Assembly: GCA_009829735.1 (NCBI GenBank)
Contig: CM020619.1
Coordinates: forward strand, 10,406,375-10,470,374
Direction of reading: 5' to 3'
From: Pyropia yezoensis
Taxonomy: Eukaryota > Rhodophyta > Bangiophyceae > Bangiales > Bangiaceae
DNA length: 64,000 nucleotides
The notes under the pieces were generated by a model. It saw only the letters and a program-made list of their open reading frames with translations, made no database searches and was not told the DNA's origin. Below, in pieces: positions 42,601-52,666 of this stretch; the first letter of the stretch is position 1, and the number at the start of each line of letters is the position of its first letter. A program made the translations under genes and the position numbers.

Positions 42601-43655
42601 CCCCATCCGCGACGCCGGGGCTCCTCTCGTCTGCGTCGATGAGCAGCGTGAGGCCGGTAGAAACCACGTACTATGGCGGCCCCATTCCTGGTGTGGCCGC
42701 GCCCGCCACCATGATTGGCATCCGTGCCGTGCCGCCGCCGTCCATGGCGGCGGCCGCCGCGCGGGTGGCGGCAGTGCGACAGAAGAGCGGCGGTACGGAG
42801 GGCGGCGGCCCTGCGCAGGCGCAAGCCAGTCGCCAACGGACGGGGTCGTTGCTCAGCGGGGGAGACAATGCCCTACCGCTGGCCGAGCTCAAGCGAACCG
42901 TCCTCCGTGCCGCTGCCGGGGCAAAGAGCGACGCTACCGGCGGCGGCCGGCCGCTGTCAGCCACCCTTGACGCGACTGCCGCCGCTGACGCGCTGGGGGC
43001 GGCTGGCGTCGCGGATGAGGACCCCGCGTCCGCCACGGGCATGCCAGACGAGGTCCACTTTGGCACATTTTCCGTCGCACGCCTGCCCCCGCGGCGTGTG
43101 CCCGTCATGCGGCCAGGCGGCCTTGCCGGCGGCTACGTCAACCCCGTGCAGGCGTCGGCGGCGCGACTGGCCTCCCTCACCGCCGCCGACGCGGAGGCGG
43201 CTGTTAACGTCATCCCGCCTCTGACGCCCGACCGGGGCAGTACCGGCAGCTCTGTCGCCGGCCCGGCTGGAGAGGCACACGACCCGGCTACCGCAGCTGC
43301 CGCCGCTGCAGCCGCCGCTGCTGCCGCCGCCGCTGCCACCGCCACCATCGGGCCCGAAGGGGAGTCCACATCGCCCGTCCGGGAGCGGCGGCTGTCCTCG
43401 TCAACGACGGGTCTGCCCCCCGGGGTGTCCCCGCCGAGCAGCCGCCGCAGTTCTGGCTCCAGCGCGGGGGGAGCTGGGAGTCCATTCGGGGGTGCGGGCA
43501 CCGCACGCTCGCCGGGCGGCCGCGCCGCCAGCGCGCGGCCGGTCAATAAGTTTGCCCGCATATCGGAGCGGGGGCGCATGCCGCCGCCACCTCGAATGGG
43601 AGGAGGGGGAGGGGGCGGTGGGGAGGGGAGTACGCCCCCTCCGCCAGCGGCGTGA
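39609..43655 (+). CDS. GH85 family (endo-beta-N-acetylglucosaminidase-like) protein lacking catalytic residues
   Basis: 1,348 residues, single exon. The GH85 barrel runs from about 200 to 560: RLMVVHEPRTPYPPW, FNHWAYVDVFVYFGRARVNL, YVAAAHRHGAVALGSLVFEG, FYKFDGWLIHVAADL, VVWSDAVNREGVLAP, SMVTYCGWD, KVDVFMGIDVAGRGTYGGGG. Active ENGases cut the chitobiose core of N-glycans in the cytosol, using an Asn and a Glu in the FDGWLxNxE motif and a Tyr in WYDS. Here they are His317, Ala319 and Ser356. With all three changed, hydrolysis by the known mechanism is not expected. A second domain follows with conserved-looking blocks (FWTGPPGRFGKECVAAHF, DLPFWTNWDPGWGDAVHVAG). The last about 600 residues are low-complexity, with many SRxPS/SRAPSR-type repeats, poly-Ala and a Gly-rich tail. 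No signal peptide. It may be a glycan-binding pseudoenzyme. Confidence 0.85.
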   Translation: MNVFRRLVNRPAPPPPSEEPTDHDARRPSAAGASPATSGGLRRSLPRRARTMATPADAAAGGVPGATGGVIGGRDSGGSGGSGGVRAPERRLWVERGAPPPSAGSSKPPPPGHTGSLPSSDALLTWQPSGGAARTVSVVPLPPSAVARLAQRRRGGAGAGGRGGGCAGGGRGGRTRPCPHGGGGSSAGGGGSAPPPVHPRLMVVHEPRTPYPPWEAAAAGVRGGACPPPGTAWRFNHWAYVDVFVYFGRARVNLPPTGYVAAAHRHGAVALGSLVFEGRAGSRDLGVLLGSLRSRAAGASQLARLAAFYKFDGWLIHVAADLPGRGRAAAEVGGFVADVNRAVRGLLGPAGTVVWSDAVNREGVLAPASEVTAENEAFLKAAGSMVTYCGWDRGAPVRSSVRAGARKVDVFMGIDVAGRGTYGGGGFLTHHALRAIRGGGVGAALWGPSWTVEGMSAAEVAALVATATAAAVPTADGGGATKDSKAEAGFGLVSSASKHRSGSRSHESSAKSGAAGAPVTPSVDSAAASAALSAAVTAREHRFWTGPPGRFGKECVAAHFRERPVLCDLPFWTNWDPGWGDAVHVAGVPSASGRMMCMARQQVQPSFMRAVAAAGDGRSTRLGLDGEVALTGSASVRVRWGFVGAAGLTPPFALLRLLVASAAFGPRGLPLRVEYTLREQREVPAAGGGDRADPAAAAAALLASSLRGGGDSGGGTANGGVRASAGLNTLSADGTGNASSGGSARRAGLALLFTNPVGVVLLVGADSPWAAAAAAGGVGGAGTGLARMRVHGKFASCSVRVPVEESEVLPPPPPEVAVGAPPPPPLPASTRTHRWIRRMYALEPELTASRKLVEVLALVGTPPPVVASAAPSPYGSRMGSRAGSRASSRAPSRHGSPPRAGARRGGPARPAVSTRADYNAAFAIGGDIDFSNLDARPLASFSAASSAASSVSATPADSAAPTPLRTPSRTPMGSRRVSRAPSTVPSRVPSAAPSRTVSPSATPGLLSSASMSSVRPVETTYYGGPIPGVAAPATMIGIRAVPPPSMAAAAARVAAVRQKSGGTEGGGPAQAQASRQRTGSLLSGGDNALPLAELKRTVLRAAAGAKSDATGGGRPLSATLDATAAADALGAAGVADEDPASATGMPDEVHFGTFSVARLPPRRVPVMRPGGLAGGYVNPVQASAARLASLTAADAEAAVNVIPPLTPDRGSTGSSVAGPAGEAHDPATAAAAAAAAAAAAAAATATIGPEGESTSPVRERRLSSSTTGLPPGVSPPSSRRSSGSSAGGAGSPFGGAGTARSPGGRAASARPVNKFARISERGRMPPPPRMGGGGGGGGEGSTPPPPAA

Positions 43656-44415
43656 CAGGCCAAACTTGGGTTGCTGCGTGGACAGGGAGCTGCGCAGGGG
43701 GGGGGGGGGGGGGGGGGGGCTAGGGGGGCAGTGGTAGTGTGTGGACCCTCCACCCTCCCCGTGCCTTCCAGGCCTATCTTTGTTATTCTTTCTTCGTCGT
43801 CCCCAGTGGAGCCACTCGTGCTGCCGTGCGGACAGCCGAAATGTGCAACGCCGTCGGAACGAGGTCGCCTCCAGGCCGCAGGCGACGCGTGCCGGTAGGC
43901 CGTCGCCGTGCGGAGAACCCATGTGCCCCGCGCGCGCCTAAGGGGCGCGAGGCGCAATGTGGGGCACGCTGCCGCCGCCGGCGCGCGCTGACAGGGCGGG
44001 GGGGGACCGCACCGTGGGCACCCAGGCGTGGGGCCACTGCGGTAGGGGGCTGCGTGCTCCCTCCTGCCCGCGTTTTCCCCCGCGGCCGCCGTGAAAGGAA
44101 TGGTGGGTGGGCAGGGCCAGCCCGGTCATCGACGTCGCTCCTAACAGGCCGGCTCGGTGGCTCATAGGTGGCGGAGGCAGGACGCGCGACACACAAAGAG
44201 CGAAAGAAAGTACAGGGAAAAAAATACCATGCTGGCAGCAAAAACATGTCGAAAGGAGAACGCACAAACCGCACCAAGCCGCTGCGCGGCCACAGCCCGC
44301 CAGCCCGCCCCAGGTCGCAGCTGCTCGGAAAACTCAAGCCCCATCCCACCCAGCAGCACCCCCGCCGCCCACCCTCAGGCGCCAGCCCAAACGCCCAGTC
44401 GCATGCGGCCCGGAC
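43656..44415. other. Convergent intergenic region
   Basis: Separates the 3' ends of the GH85 gene (+) and MAPK gene (-). Contains a G tract at about 43697-43720 and otherwise short frames. No gene seen. Confidence 0.45.
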
Positions 44416-46604
44416 TCAATCCTCCATCGCATTCGCGTTGCTCTGGTTTCGTGCCGCCTTCTGCCGGTACGCAGCGGCCAGCTGGGCCATCTCTGCTTCC
44501 GGCAGCGTGCCCCCCCCAGTGGCCCGCTTGTTGCGCACCTCCGACGCGCTGATAGCGCTGAACTTGGGCAGCGGCATTGTGCCACCGCCGTGGCGCTTGC
44601 GAACCTCGTTGCCCCCATCGAGTGCAGAGCTGAACTCCTTGTGCGGGTCGGGGCCGGCGAGGTGGCGGCCTCCCCTGGTGTTGCCCACGCCACCATCACC
44701 ATTGCCGCCCCTGACATCCACGCCCAGGCCTGCAGCGCCAAAGAGGTCGGCGCGGCTCTCAGGGTGGAAGTGTGCAATCTCCCCCACCATCTCCGCGCGG
44801 ATGGCCTCCATCGCCTGAGGGTTGCGCGCCGCAACGCGGGTCTCAAACTCAAATTCTTCGGCGGCGAGCACCGGCGGCGCCGGGCCAACTCCGAGGTTGT
44901 CCCGCCACTCCTTGAAGTAGGGATGGCTGAGTGCATCGGCTGCGCTGATGCGCTTGCGGGGGTCAAACTCGAGCATCGCCCGCATCAGCTGCACCTCGTC
45001 GGCGCTTGCCTTGGGGAAGAGCATTGACCAGTTGGGCGGCGCCGACGCCGCCTGCTGAGCTACCGCCGCCTCCATGGGGGCGTGGCGCATTTGGGAAATG
45101 ACGTCGGGGCCGGGCTTGCCGGTCAGCTTGATGATCCGCCGCACCTGATCGGCATGGTCCCTGCCAGGAAAGAGGGGGCGACGCAGAAAGAGCTCGGCAA
45201 AGATGCAGCCCGCCGCCCAAATGTCAATCGCCGTGGTGTAGTTGGTCGAATGGGGCATGACAAGCTCGGGGGCACGGTACCAGCGCGTCTGCACGTAGGT
45301 CGTCCAAAAGTAGGTATCGTCATCGTTGGTGCGGAATGCCGCGCGCGCAAGCCTGTGCAAGACAAAAGGGGGGACGGCAAGTACCACCATCACTCGACAA
45401 ACACACAGCAGAAGAAACAGCACAGCGCAGGGACGGCGTGTGAGCGTGCGACACCCAACGGACACGAAGAGGATAACTGGCCAGCCCCCACGGAAGAACT
45501 AGTACGTTCTGAAGGCCAAGTGCACGCACAACGCGCCGCGCAAACTGCGCGTAGAGGCGTGAAAACACGTCGTTCAACGTCAAAAAACTGATCACCCACA
45601 TACCCCAGGTCGCAAATCTTGAGCATGCAATCCCCATCGACAAGCAGGTTGGACGGCTTGAGGTCCCGATGAAGCACGTTGGCGCGGTGGAGGTAGAGCA
45701 GCCCTCGAAGGAGCTGAAACATCAAGAACTTGATGTTATCCGAGTTGAGCCGCGCCTTGGAATTGATGACTTTGGACAGGTCGCACGGCATGACGTCAAA
45801 GACCAAAAATGTGTCTTGGAAGGTGCGCACGTCTGAGGGAAGCAGCAGGTCACGGAGCTGGACAAGGTTCTCGTGACCCCGCAGCATCCGGTTGAATTTG
45901 ACCTCCCGCAGGATGCGGGTGGCCATTGGGTAGGTCTCCAAGACAGACCGGATGCGCTTGACCGCCACCTCGTCGCCCGATTGGTTGTCATGGGCAGCGG
46001 CAACGACACCATAGGCGCCCTCTAACGATACAAGTGGGGGGGGGAGGAGAACAATAGTCATGGGAAAGCCGACAGCCAGAGCCAGAAGACACACAAAGAC
46101 CAAGCAAACACACCGCCAGACCATAGGCAGACAGCTCACACAGTTGTGTTAGCCACAGATCAACGCGGAGAGGACGAGACACATGCCGTAGAACCACCCA
46201 GGTACACGACCGACACGGCAGGTGAAAGGGAACGGCCCGTAAGGAGCACAGAACGGGTGGAACGGGTCCGGCAGCCGGACGGCACCCATGAATCATCCCC
46301 GTGCTGCACACGCGGCCACAGCCACAAGACATCGCACCACATGCCAACTGTCCCTCCCGGTAACCTGAGCCCCACCGGCGCGAAAAAAAACTGCGCCCCA
46401 TTCAACTCCCTCCCCCAGACGCGCGCCCGTCCCTCCATCCAACCTTCCCTCCCAGCCCAGCGACCCCCAACCCCCCCCTCCCCCACAATCCACGACTCTC
46501 ATAGAGCATAGCTCACGGCACACCAGCTCTGTGACGGCCAACGTACCACCCAAGATGTTTTTTAGGGTGTACCTGCCGGCCAAAACCGGCGGCGGGGACG
46601 CCAT
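44416..46604 (-). CDS. Mitogen-activated protein kinase with TTY activation motif, three exons
   Basis: Exons 46604-46547, 46021-45604 and 45352-44416; introns of 525 and 251 bp are GT-AG with donors gtacgt and gtatgt and acceptors gttag and cttgcacag. Joined length 1,413 bp, 470 residues, phases consistent. The CMGC kinase core is complete: Gly loop GEGAYGVV (19-26), Lys41 (AVKRI), HRDLKPSN (137-144), DLGLAR (157-162, DLG where most kinases have DFG), activation segment FWTTYVQTRWYRAPE with T-x-Y = TTY (176-178) instead of TEY/TDY/TGY, and the MAPK insert. It would phosphorylate Ser/Thr-Pro sites downstream of a MAPKK. A C-terminal extension of about 140 residues ends AARNQSNANAMED. A pyrimidine-rich leader on the minus strand precedes the ATG. 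Confidence 0.92.
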
Positions 46605-46770
46605 CGCAAGGGTCAGGCACGGGCGCAAAAAAAAAAAGAAGCCAAAAGCGAACAACCAGCCGACGGGTGTAGAGGAGCACGCCAAGCGGGAGGGGGGAGA
46701 GGAAGCAGAGGGGGAAAGACGAAACGACAACGACCAGCGAAAGCACCTGCCGCAGCGGCAGGGACAACCA
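46605..46770 (-). promoter_or_regulatory. Pyrimidine-rich leader before the MAPK gene
   Basis: On the minus strand this is C/T-rich with a T11 tract (plus: aaaaaaaaaaagaagccaaa; gggaggggggagaggaagca). Same signature as other genes. Confidence 0.45.
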
Positions 46771-49472
46771 GCGGCAAGGCGTAGTAGACCTGGGGTAGCG
46801 AAAATCGATAGCCGGCGGGTCAAGGATGGTATGGGCGGGAAAGCCAGCGGCACGACGACAGGCTATCGCGGAGCAGCCGGGGGGGCGAGAAGGGGGCGGA
46901 AGCAGATAGATACAGTCGCTTCGCTGCGACGACCAGGCCGTGTCAACCAAAAAAGGGCACGACAGAGAAGACACAGACGGGTCCACACCGAGCGCCGCCA
47001 GCCGCGCGACACGCCCGCGCGCTGCGCACGGCCGTAGGGCTGCGCACGGCAGTAGGGGGCGGGCACGCGCACCACGGGGGTGCCACGGCCAAGCAAGCGG
47101 GCGGGAGGGCGGGCGGGCTGGCGGGCAGGAAAAGCGGCGGACAGGGGGGGGCAGGCGAACGCGGCTGCGAGGTGTGGAGAGGGGGGGAGGGGCACTGGCA
47201 AGCCTGATCCAGACCGGTCACCCCAGCCCGGGCGGTGGAGAACGGGAAAGGGGGAGGGCGTGGGGGGAGGTGGCGGCGTTGCGGGGTTGTCAACGCAAAC
47301 CCACGAAGGCGGCCACGTTGCGGGTCGACGGTCCTCCCGCGCGGCCCCACAACCACACTCCTGCACGCGCGCGCGTGCACGCCGCAACGAGCGGTGGGTG
47401 GTGTGGTGCCAGGAGGGGAAATGGCCCCTCTCCCCCTCCCAGACGCTCGAGTGGCACACGAGCAGGCCCGTGCACTCTCGGAGCCGTGACGAGGTGGGAC
47501 TTGGTCCCGCGCCATGAGTAAATGGCACGCACGGGCACTGAAGGGGAATCCGTTTGACCCATGACCTGATTGGTCTGTCGCGGATCAAGTACCGCTCACC
47601 GACGACATGCCGCCTGACGGATGCCAATTGCCGTGTACGGATTGTCCGTATGCAGCAGCGAGCCACCTGCGGTATCCTTAGCTTGCGCGGTCATTGGTGC
47701 GGGCTACGGATCCCAGCAGCGCGTCTGACAATTAGTGTCGGGTGTCCATAGAGACGTTAGGCGTCTACACATCTGTGTGGCTCCGTCCTGCCTGCCTCGC
47801 GGGGTTGCGCGGCCTCGTTTTCATTGTTGCCCGCCGGCCACCGGGGCGCGCACGCCCCCGCCTCTATTTATGTACCAGCGCCACCCGCACGACAGCTGGC
47901 GAGGCCCCCGCCTGGTCAATCACCACCAGCGCCCTCTTGGGACAGCATTACGATCTTGACCACTTGGGTGCCTTTTTCGATTTCTCTCCCGGTCAGCCTC
48001 CCCCGCCTGAGCACCCCAGCGGGGATAGCAAATTCACAGACAAGAAAAGAAGAGAAACAGGAAGGCGACGATCACCACTTTTCGTCCCGATGTTCCTGCC
48101 GGTTCTGTCCGAGCTCGCCCATAGTAGTTTGGCATAGGGTGTCCGCCCTGAGCAGCCACCTGCCCTCCTGGGGGGGGGGGTGGATGATGAGACCGGTCTG
48201 GACCTCGCGCCGGTAACGGTGTGACGGTCAGATGCACTCGACCCGACGGCGGTGCCCACTGCGGCGGCGGTGCAACGATCTGCGACATGATGCTGGCGCT
48301 CTTCTCCCAGTTGTGCCTGTGGCGCGTGCCCCGTCACGTGTGTGGCGAGTTGATTGCCGATACTTGACCCGTGCGGGAGACAGCTGCGAGCTAATGTTCT
48401 CCTGTCGGTGGCTTCCGTTTCGTCTCTTCAACGGCCACACAACTGCTTCATGCGTGCGGTACCACGGCGCTCTTCCCGGTCTCGTTCTCGTCCACTGGAT
48501 TTGGCTGACTACGGCGACGAGGCTGCCGGCGGCGTGTTAGCTGAGCAGCAATCTACACCATATACTGCCGTTGGCCTTTACAAGCCAGAGACAACGATAC
48601 AGTGGCTGAAGAGTATAACCCACAGCTGCTCGTAGTCTCACTGCCGGCGAGTCAGATTGCGCCTCAGCCGCCGGCGACTGCCTGAGAGTGCGGGCAGCGG
48701 TAGCGACCGCAGCGACGCCGGCAGCAAGGGTAGCGCCGCAAGACACGCCGGTGGCCGTCGCGCGCGGCGCAAGCCCCGCTCACAACGCGCATGCCAGGGC
48801 GGCGCAACGATGTGGGAACCGCGAAGGAGAGGCCCACCATCTACTCCCGCGAAGAGAGTGGCGGCTGGCGCGCTCCGCTTGCGCGGGTAGCGCGATGTGG
48901 AAAGAGTAGCCGCAGGCGCTCGGCGGCGGCCTGGGCATCACGCGCCACGTCAACCGCTGGTTGGAGCGCTGGCGGACAACCACGGTGGGTCTGGCGGGAT
49001 GCCAACACACTTCCGTGGATGCGCAGCAGCAGTGGACCTGTTACGACGGCGTCTTGTGAGGCACTCGCACATGGCACGTCTTCCCAAGCCGCGCCCGCCC
49101 CGGGGGGGGAAGAGGCTGAGGTCGGGCGGGCTCGAAGTCCTTGCGATAATGGGCATCCCAACGGGAACCCGCGCTGGTCGGCCGACCTACTCCCATCATC
49201 GCCGGAAGTGGCAGACGCTCTCTCCTCCCCATCACGCCCCTGACTCGTCGCAAAGCCACGCCGAGTGTCGCATGGAAACGGAGCCAGTACCAGCGGGCAC
49301 CTGTCCGCGCTGGGCACGACCCACTTGAACGAGTTGAGCACTCGAGAGAACCGCAACAGCAATGAGTAGGCAGTGATCCCAGTGGGGAGAGAATAAAGCA
49401 GGCGAGCAAACACACCCAGCAACCCCTGCTAGGGGAGCATCCCCACCCCCCCCGCCACGCTACTGCCTAAAC
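46771..49472. other. Gene-poor interval
   Basis: No domain recognised. Competing frames on both strands include 48841-49422 (minus, starting MLGVFARLLYSLPTG) and 48897-49328 (plus). Around 47930-48060 a plus-strand frame reads LGQHYDLDHLGAFFDFSPGQ and looks protein-like but has no start or known homology. I cannot support a gene. Confidence 0.4.
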
Positions 49473-51044
49473 TTAGATGTAACACCGGCCGCCGACGGTT
49501 TCGGCTACCAAGAAGGACAGCTCCAGCGCCTGACTCGCGTTCAACCGCGGGTCGCAGCTGCTTTCGTAGCGGTTGGCGAGGTCCTCGTGGCTCAACGCCT
49601 GCATCCCGCCCACGCACTCGGTCACATCCTGGCCCGTGAGCTCCAGGTGCATCCCGCCGGCGATGCTGCCTTCGGCCGCGTGGACGGCAAAGAAGCCGCG
49701 CACCTCCTCGAGGACGTTCTCGAAAGGCCGGGTCTTGTAGCCGCTGGGCGACGACTCGGTATTGCCGTGCATGGGGTCACAAACCCAGGTGACCACCGCG
49801 CCCGCAGACTGGACGGCGCGGATGAGCGGCGGCAGGCTCGTGGCAACCTTGGCCGCGCCCATCCGAGTGATGAGCGTGATCCGGCCGGGGGTGTTGTCAG
49901 GGTTGAGGATGGCCAGCAGCTGGAGCAGCTCCGCAGGGTCCAGCGTAGGCCCACACTTGATGCCAATCGGGTTTGCGATTCCGCGCAAAAACTCAACGTG
50001 CGCGCCATCCACTTGACGGGTGCGGTCGCCCAGCCACAGGAAGTGACCCGACGTGGCGTACACCTTGCCACTGTCACGCGCACCCGGGCGGCACAGCGAC
50101 TCCTCGTACGGCAACAGCAGCGCCTCGTGGCTGACGTAAAACTCGGCTGCCCGCAGCGCGGGGCTGTCCACCGGCACGCCACAGCTGTTCATAAAGCGCA
50201 GCGCGTTGCTGACGTGCCGGACGTACTCACTGAAGCGGGAGCCCGCGGGGGTGCCCTCGACAAACTTGAGGTTGATGTCTTGAACACGGCTCAAGTCCAA
50301 CGCCCCACCCGTGGCTAGCGTGCGCAGCAAGTTCATTGTGGCCGTGGACTGCATGAACGCCGTCCACATGCGCTCTGGGTCGGGCACCCGGGCAGACTCC
50401 TCAAAAGCCTCCCCGTTGATCATATCCCCACGGTAGGATGGCAAGCTCAGCGCCGCGTTCTTGGCCCGCTCCACCGCCGACGAGCGGGGCTTGGCAAACT
50501 GTCCCGCCATGCGGCCAATCTTGACCACGGGCCCAATGGCGTAGGTGAGCACAATGCTCATCTGCATCAGTACCATAAATGTGTCGGCAATGTTGTTGCC
50601 ACCATACTTGGCAAACTCGTCAAACGACTCTGCGCAGTCGCCGCCCTGCAAAACAAACGCCTTTCCCTGGGAAGCCCGCGCGAGGGCCTCTGTGAGGCGG
50701 TCCGTCTCGCCAGAAAAGACCAGCGGCAGCCCGCCACGCAGGCGCTTCTCCACCGCCTCGACCGCCTCCTGGTCTGGGTAGGTGGGCGTCTGCTTGATGG
50801 GCATCGTCCTCCACGAGTCAGGCGTCCACGTGCGGGCCGCCGCAGGGGGAGAGGCCACCATGTGGAGGGGAGAGGGGAGGGCAGCCGGCCGCCGGGCAGC
50901 CACAGCAGGGCGTGGCGAGGGGGCGGGCAGCAGGGAGCAGCGGCGCAAGGCCGCGGCGGCAGGTGCCGCCGCCAACGACGACGATGGCAGAGGCGAGGGG
51001 GTAGTAAAGGCCGCCATGACAGGCGACGGCCTTGGTACGGCCAT
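49473..51044 (-). CDS. DHS: 3-deoxy-D-arabino-heptulosonate-7-phosphate synthase, class II (plastid)
   Basis: 523 residues from ATG 51044 (tacgtcATGGcc); ATG 51017 (MAAFTTP) is an alternative. Condenses phosphoenolpyruvate with erythrose 4-phosphate, the first step of the shikimate pathway to aromatic amino acids. Class II (plant/microbial AroA-II) features are intact: VLQGGDCAESFDEF with the metal-binding Cys, FAKPRSS, SYRGDMINGEAF, LPYEESLCR, SGHFLWLGDRTRQVDGAHVE, NPIGIKCGPTLDP, TRMGAAKV, WVCDPMHGNTESSPSGYKTR, GGMHLELTGQDVTECVGG, DPRLNASQALELSFLVAE. The first about 65 residues are Ala/Ser/Pro/Arg-rich, as in a plastid transit peptide. Single exon. No regulatory domain is fused. Confidence 0.95.
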   Translation of the reverse strand: MAVPRPSPVMAAFTTPSPLPSSSLAAAPAAAALRRCSLLPAPSPRPAVAARRPAALPSPLHMVASPPAAARTWTPDSWRTMPIKQTPTYPDQEAVEAVEKRLRGGLPLVFSGETDRLTEALARASQGKAFVLQGGDCAESFDEFAKYGGNNIADTFMVLMQMSIVLTYAIGPVVKIGRMAGQFAKPRSSAVERAKNAALSLPSYRGDMINGEAFEESARVPDPERMWTAFMQSTATMNLLRTLATGGALDLSRVQDINLKFVEGTPAGSRFSEYVRHVSNALRFMNSCGVPVDSPALRAAEFYVSHEALLLPYEESLCRPGARDSGKVYATSGHFLWLGDRTRQVDGAHVEFLRGIANPIGIKCGPTLDPAELLQLLAILNPDNTPGRITLITRMGAAKVATSLPPLIRAVQSAGAVVTWVCDPMHGNTESSPSGYKTRPFENVLEEVRGFFAVHAAEGSIAGGMHLELTGQDVTECVGGMQALSHEDLANRYESSCDPRLNASQALELSFLVAETVGGRCYI

Positions 51045-52604
51045 GACGTAAATGGATACAAGGAGCACGGACAACGAGTACGGAGCGGGGCGAGGCTGCT
51101 TAAAGCGGGACAACGGAAGGGGGGGGGCCGGCGGCGGCGTCGAGGCAACGAGAGCGACGAATCTCCTCTGGCATGGGGGGGCGCCAATGTTCTAGAATGG
51201 CCGTCACTGCAGCAGTCAGCTCAGCCCCGACAACAATATCTCTCCGAGCTGTCAGGGCCAATGTGCACACGACGTGTGACACGTTCCCACACAACTATCC
51301 GAAGCAACATAATACTTAATGAACAGCGAGGAAATTCTATGGCCTTGGGATTGCTTCTTGGATCATTGCAGCCGTTGCGTTCTTTGAAACCTGTGTGTAT
51401 ATTTGTGGGCATCCTGGTGGATTCTATAGATATATAGATAGACATGGGATCGGTTCTTCTCCTTTATTGAACACTTTCAGCAACCAGATTCTCATCAGAT
51501 TCTCATTGGAATCTGATACACCCATGCCACGTGCGTCCGACATGGGACACTTTGTATGGAGAGGTCCCGTATCTGGCCGTTTCTGGCCGCTTCATCATAC
51601 AGGTTGTTCACATCAGAAGTACATACAGTCTTTCTCCATTGTTGGGCACCCTTTGTGGCGACCGTAAGCCCAAGGATTGTAACTTGATTCCGCCCTCTGA
51701 TTGGTCGGTGACAACGATCGAATGCTGACGCATGCGTTGATCGCACCGTAGAGGTCGGTCGACCTGCATTGGTTACTAGACACTGTGCCCAAGAAAGGAT
51801 GTCACAGCAATGGAGAAAGACTGTACTGAGGAGCCACGCAGGCAAAATCGACTGCAATGATGAGCCCTCGGTGCAGCGAAGAGCTGTGACGGCGCGGACT
51901 GCATTTCGGCGCGCTGTGCTCCTGTGTCAGCACAGGACGTCGCCTACCTTCGTGCCACGGCCCAGCAGCTGTACCAGTACCAAAGGTTAGTAGAGCTCAT
52001 CGCGCTACACAGGTTTCTTTCAGGGTCAAAGAAAGGCACTGCTTGGCTGCCTCAGTACAAGTCGAACGCCTGGTAACGGCCGCTGACGACCATGCAGCGG
52101 AAGACATGCCGTCCCTTCTTTGCTGTGCCTAGTCATTAGTTGACGCAGAGAACGGCAGCTCTGTGCTGGTATAGTGACTTCATAGCTGTCTGGGGCGCAA
52201 GCACCTAGTGCTGACGTGCTCAGGACGTTGAATCAACGTTGCGCCGGCGGTCAAATCGCTCGTCGCTCGATACGGATCTTGTCATTCGATGTGCACATTG
52301 TGTCATGAAAGGGAGGCCCCCAGATGTGCGCAGAATAAATTTGTTATTGTTGTAACTGCACGACGCTTGAGCAACTGGGCCAGTGCGCGCCCGATACGCT
52401 TGTCACCCACCCGCCTGGCCCAGTAAGTGTTTGGGTGTCTCCGGAGCATTCGCGTACCGCGTAGCCAGATACGCTTGACATATACGTGCGTATTACTCTC
52501 GACCGAAATACGCTTGGAGAGCTCTGATTATGATCCACGAGACCGCTGTAAACTGGGTGTGAGGACCAGTCGCTGTGCCGTCAAGAAGCCCAGTCACTCG
52601 TGTT
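51045..52604. other. Divergent intergenic region with remnants
   Basis: Lies between the starts of the DAHP synthase (-) and sulfotransferase (+) genes. From 51.2 to 52.5 kb GC content drops and only short frames occur. It contains an inverted repeat at 51624-51825, so it is probably mobile-element-derived. Confidence 0.45.
51624..51825. repeat. Inverted repeat, about 26-41 bp arms
   Basis: Left arm 51624-51649 (tacagtctttctccattgtt gggcac) is the reverse complement of gtgccca + caatggagaaagactgta in 51785-51825. The right arm carries a 15-bp insertion. Fits a decayed foldback element. Confidence 0.7.
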
Positions 52605-52666
52605 TCTTTTGCCGTCCCCCCCCCCCCCCCCCCCCCCCATCTCCCCGGATTTGGCGTATCACCGTC
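52605..52666 (+). promoter_or_regulatory. Polypyrimidine leader before the sulfotransferase gene
   Basis: tttcttttgccgt is followed by about 22 C and atctccccggatttggcgta before ATG 52667 (accgtcATGG). Confidence 0.45.
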
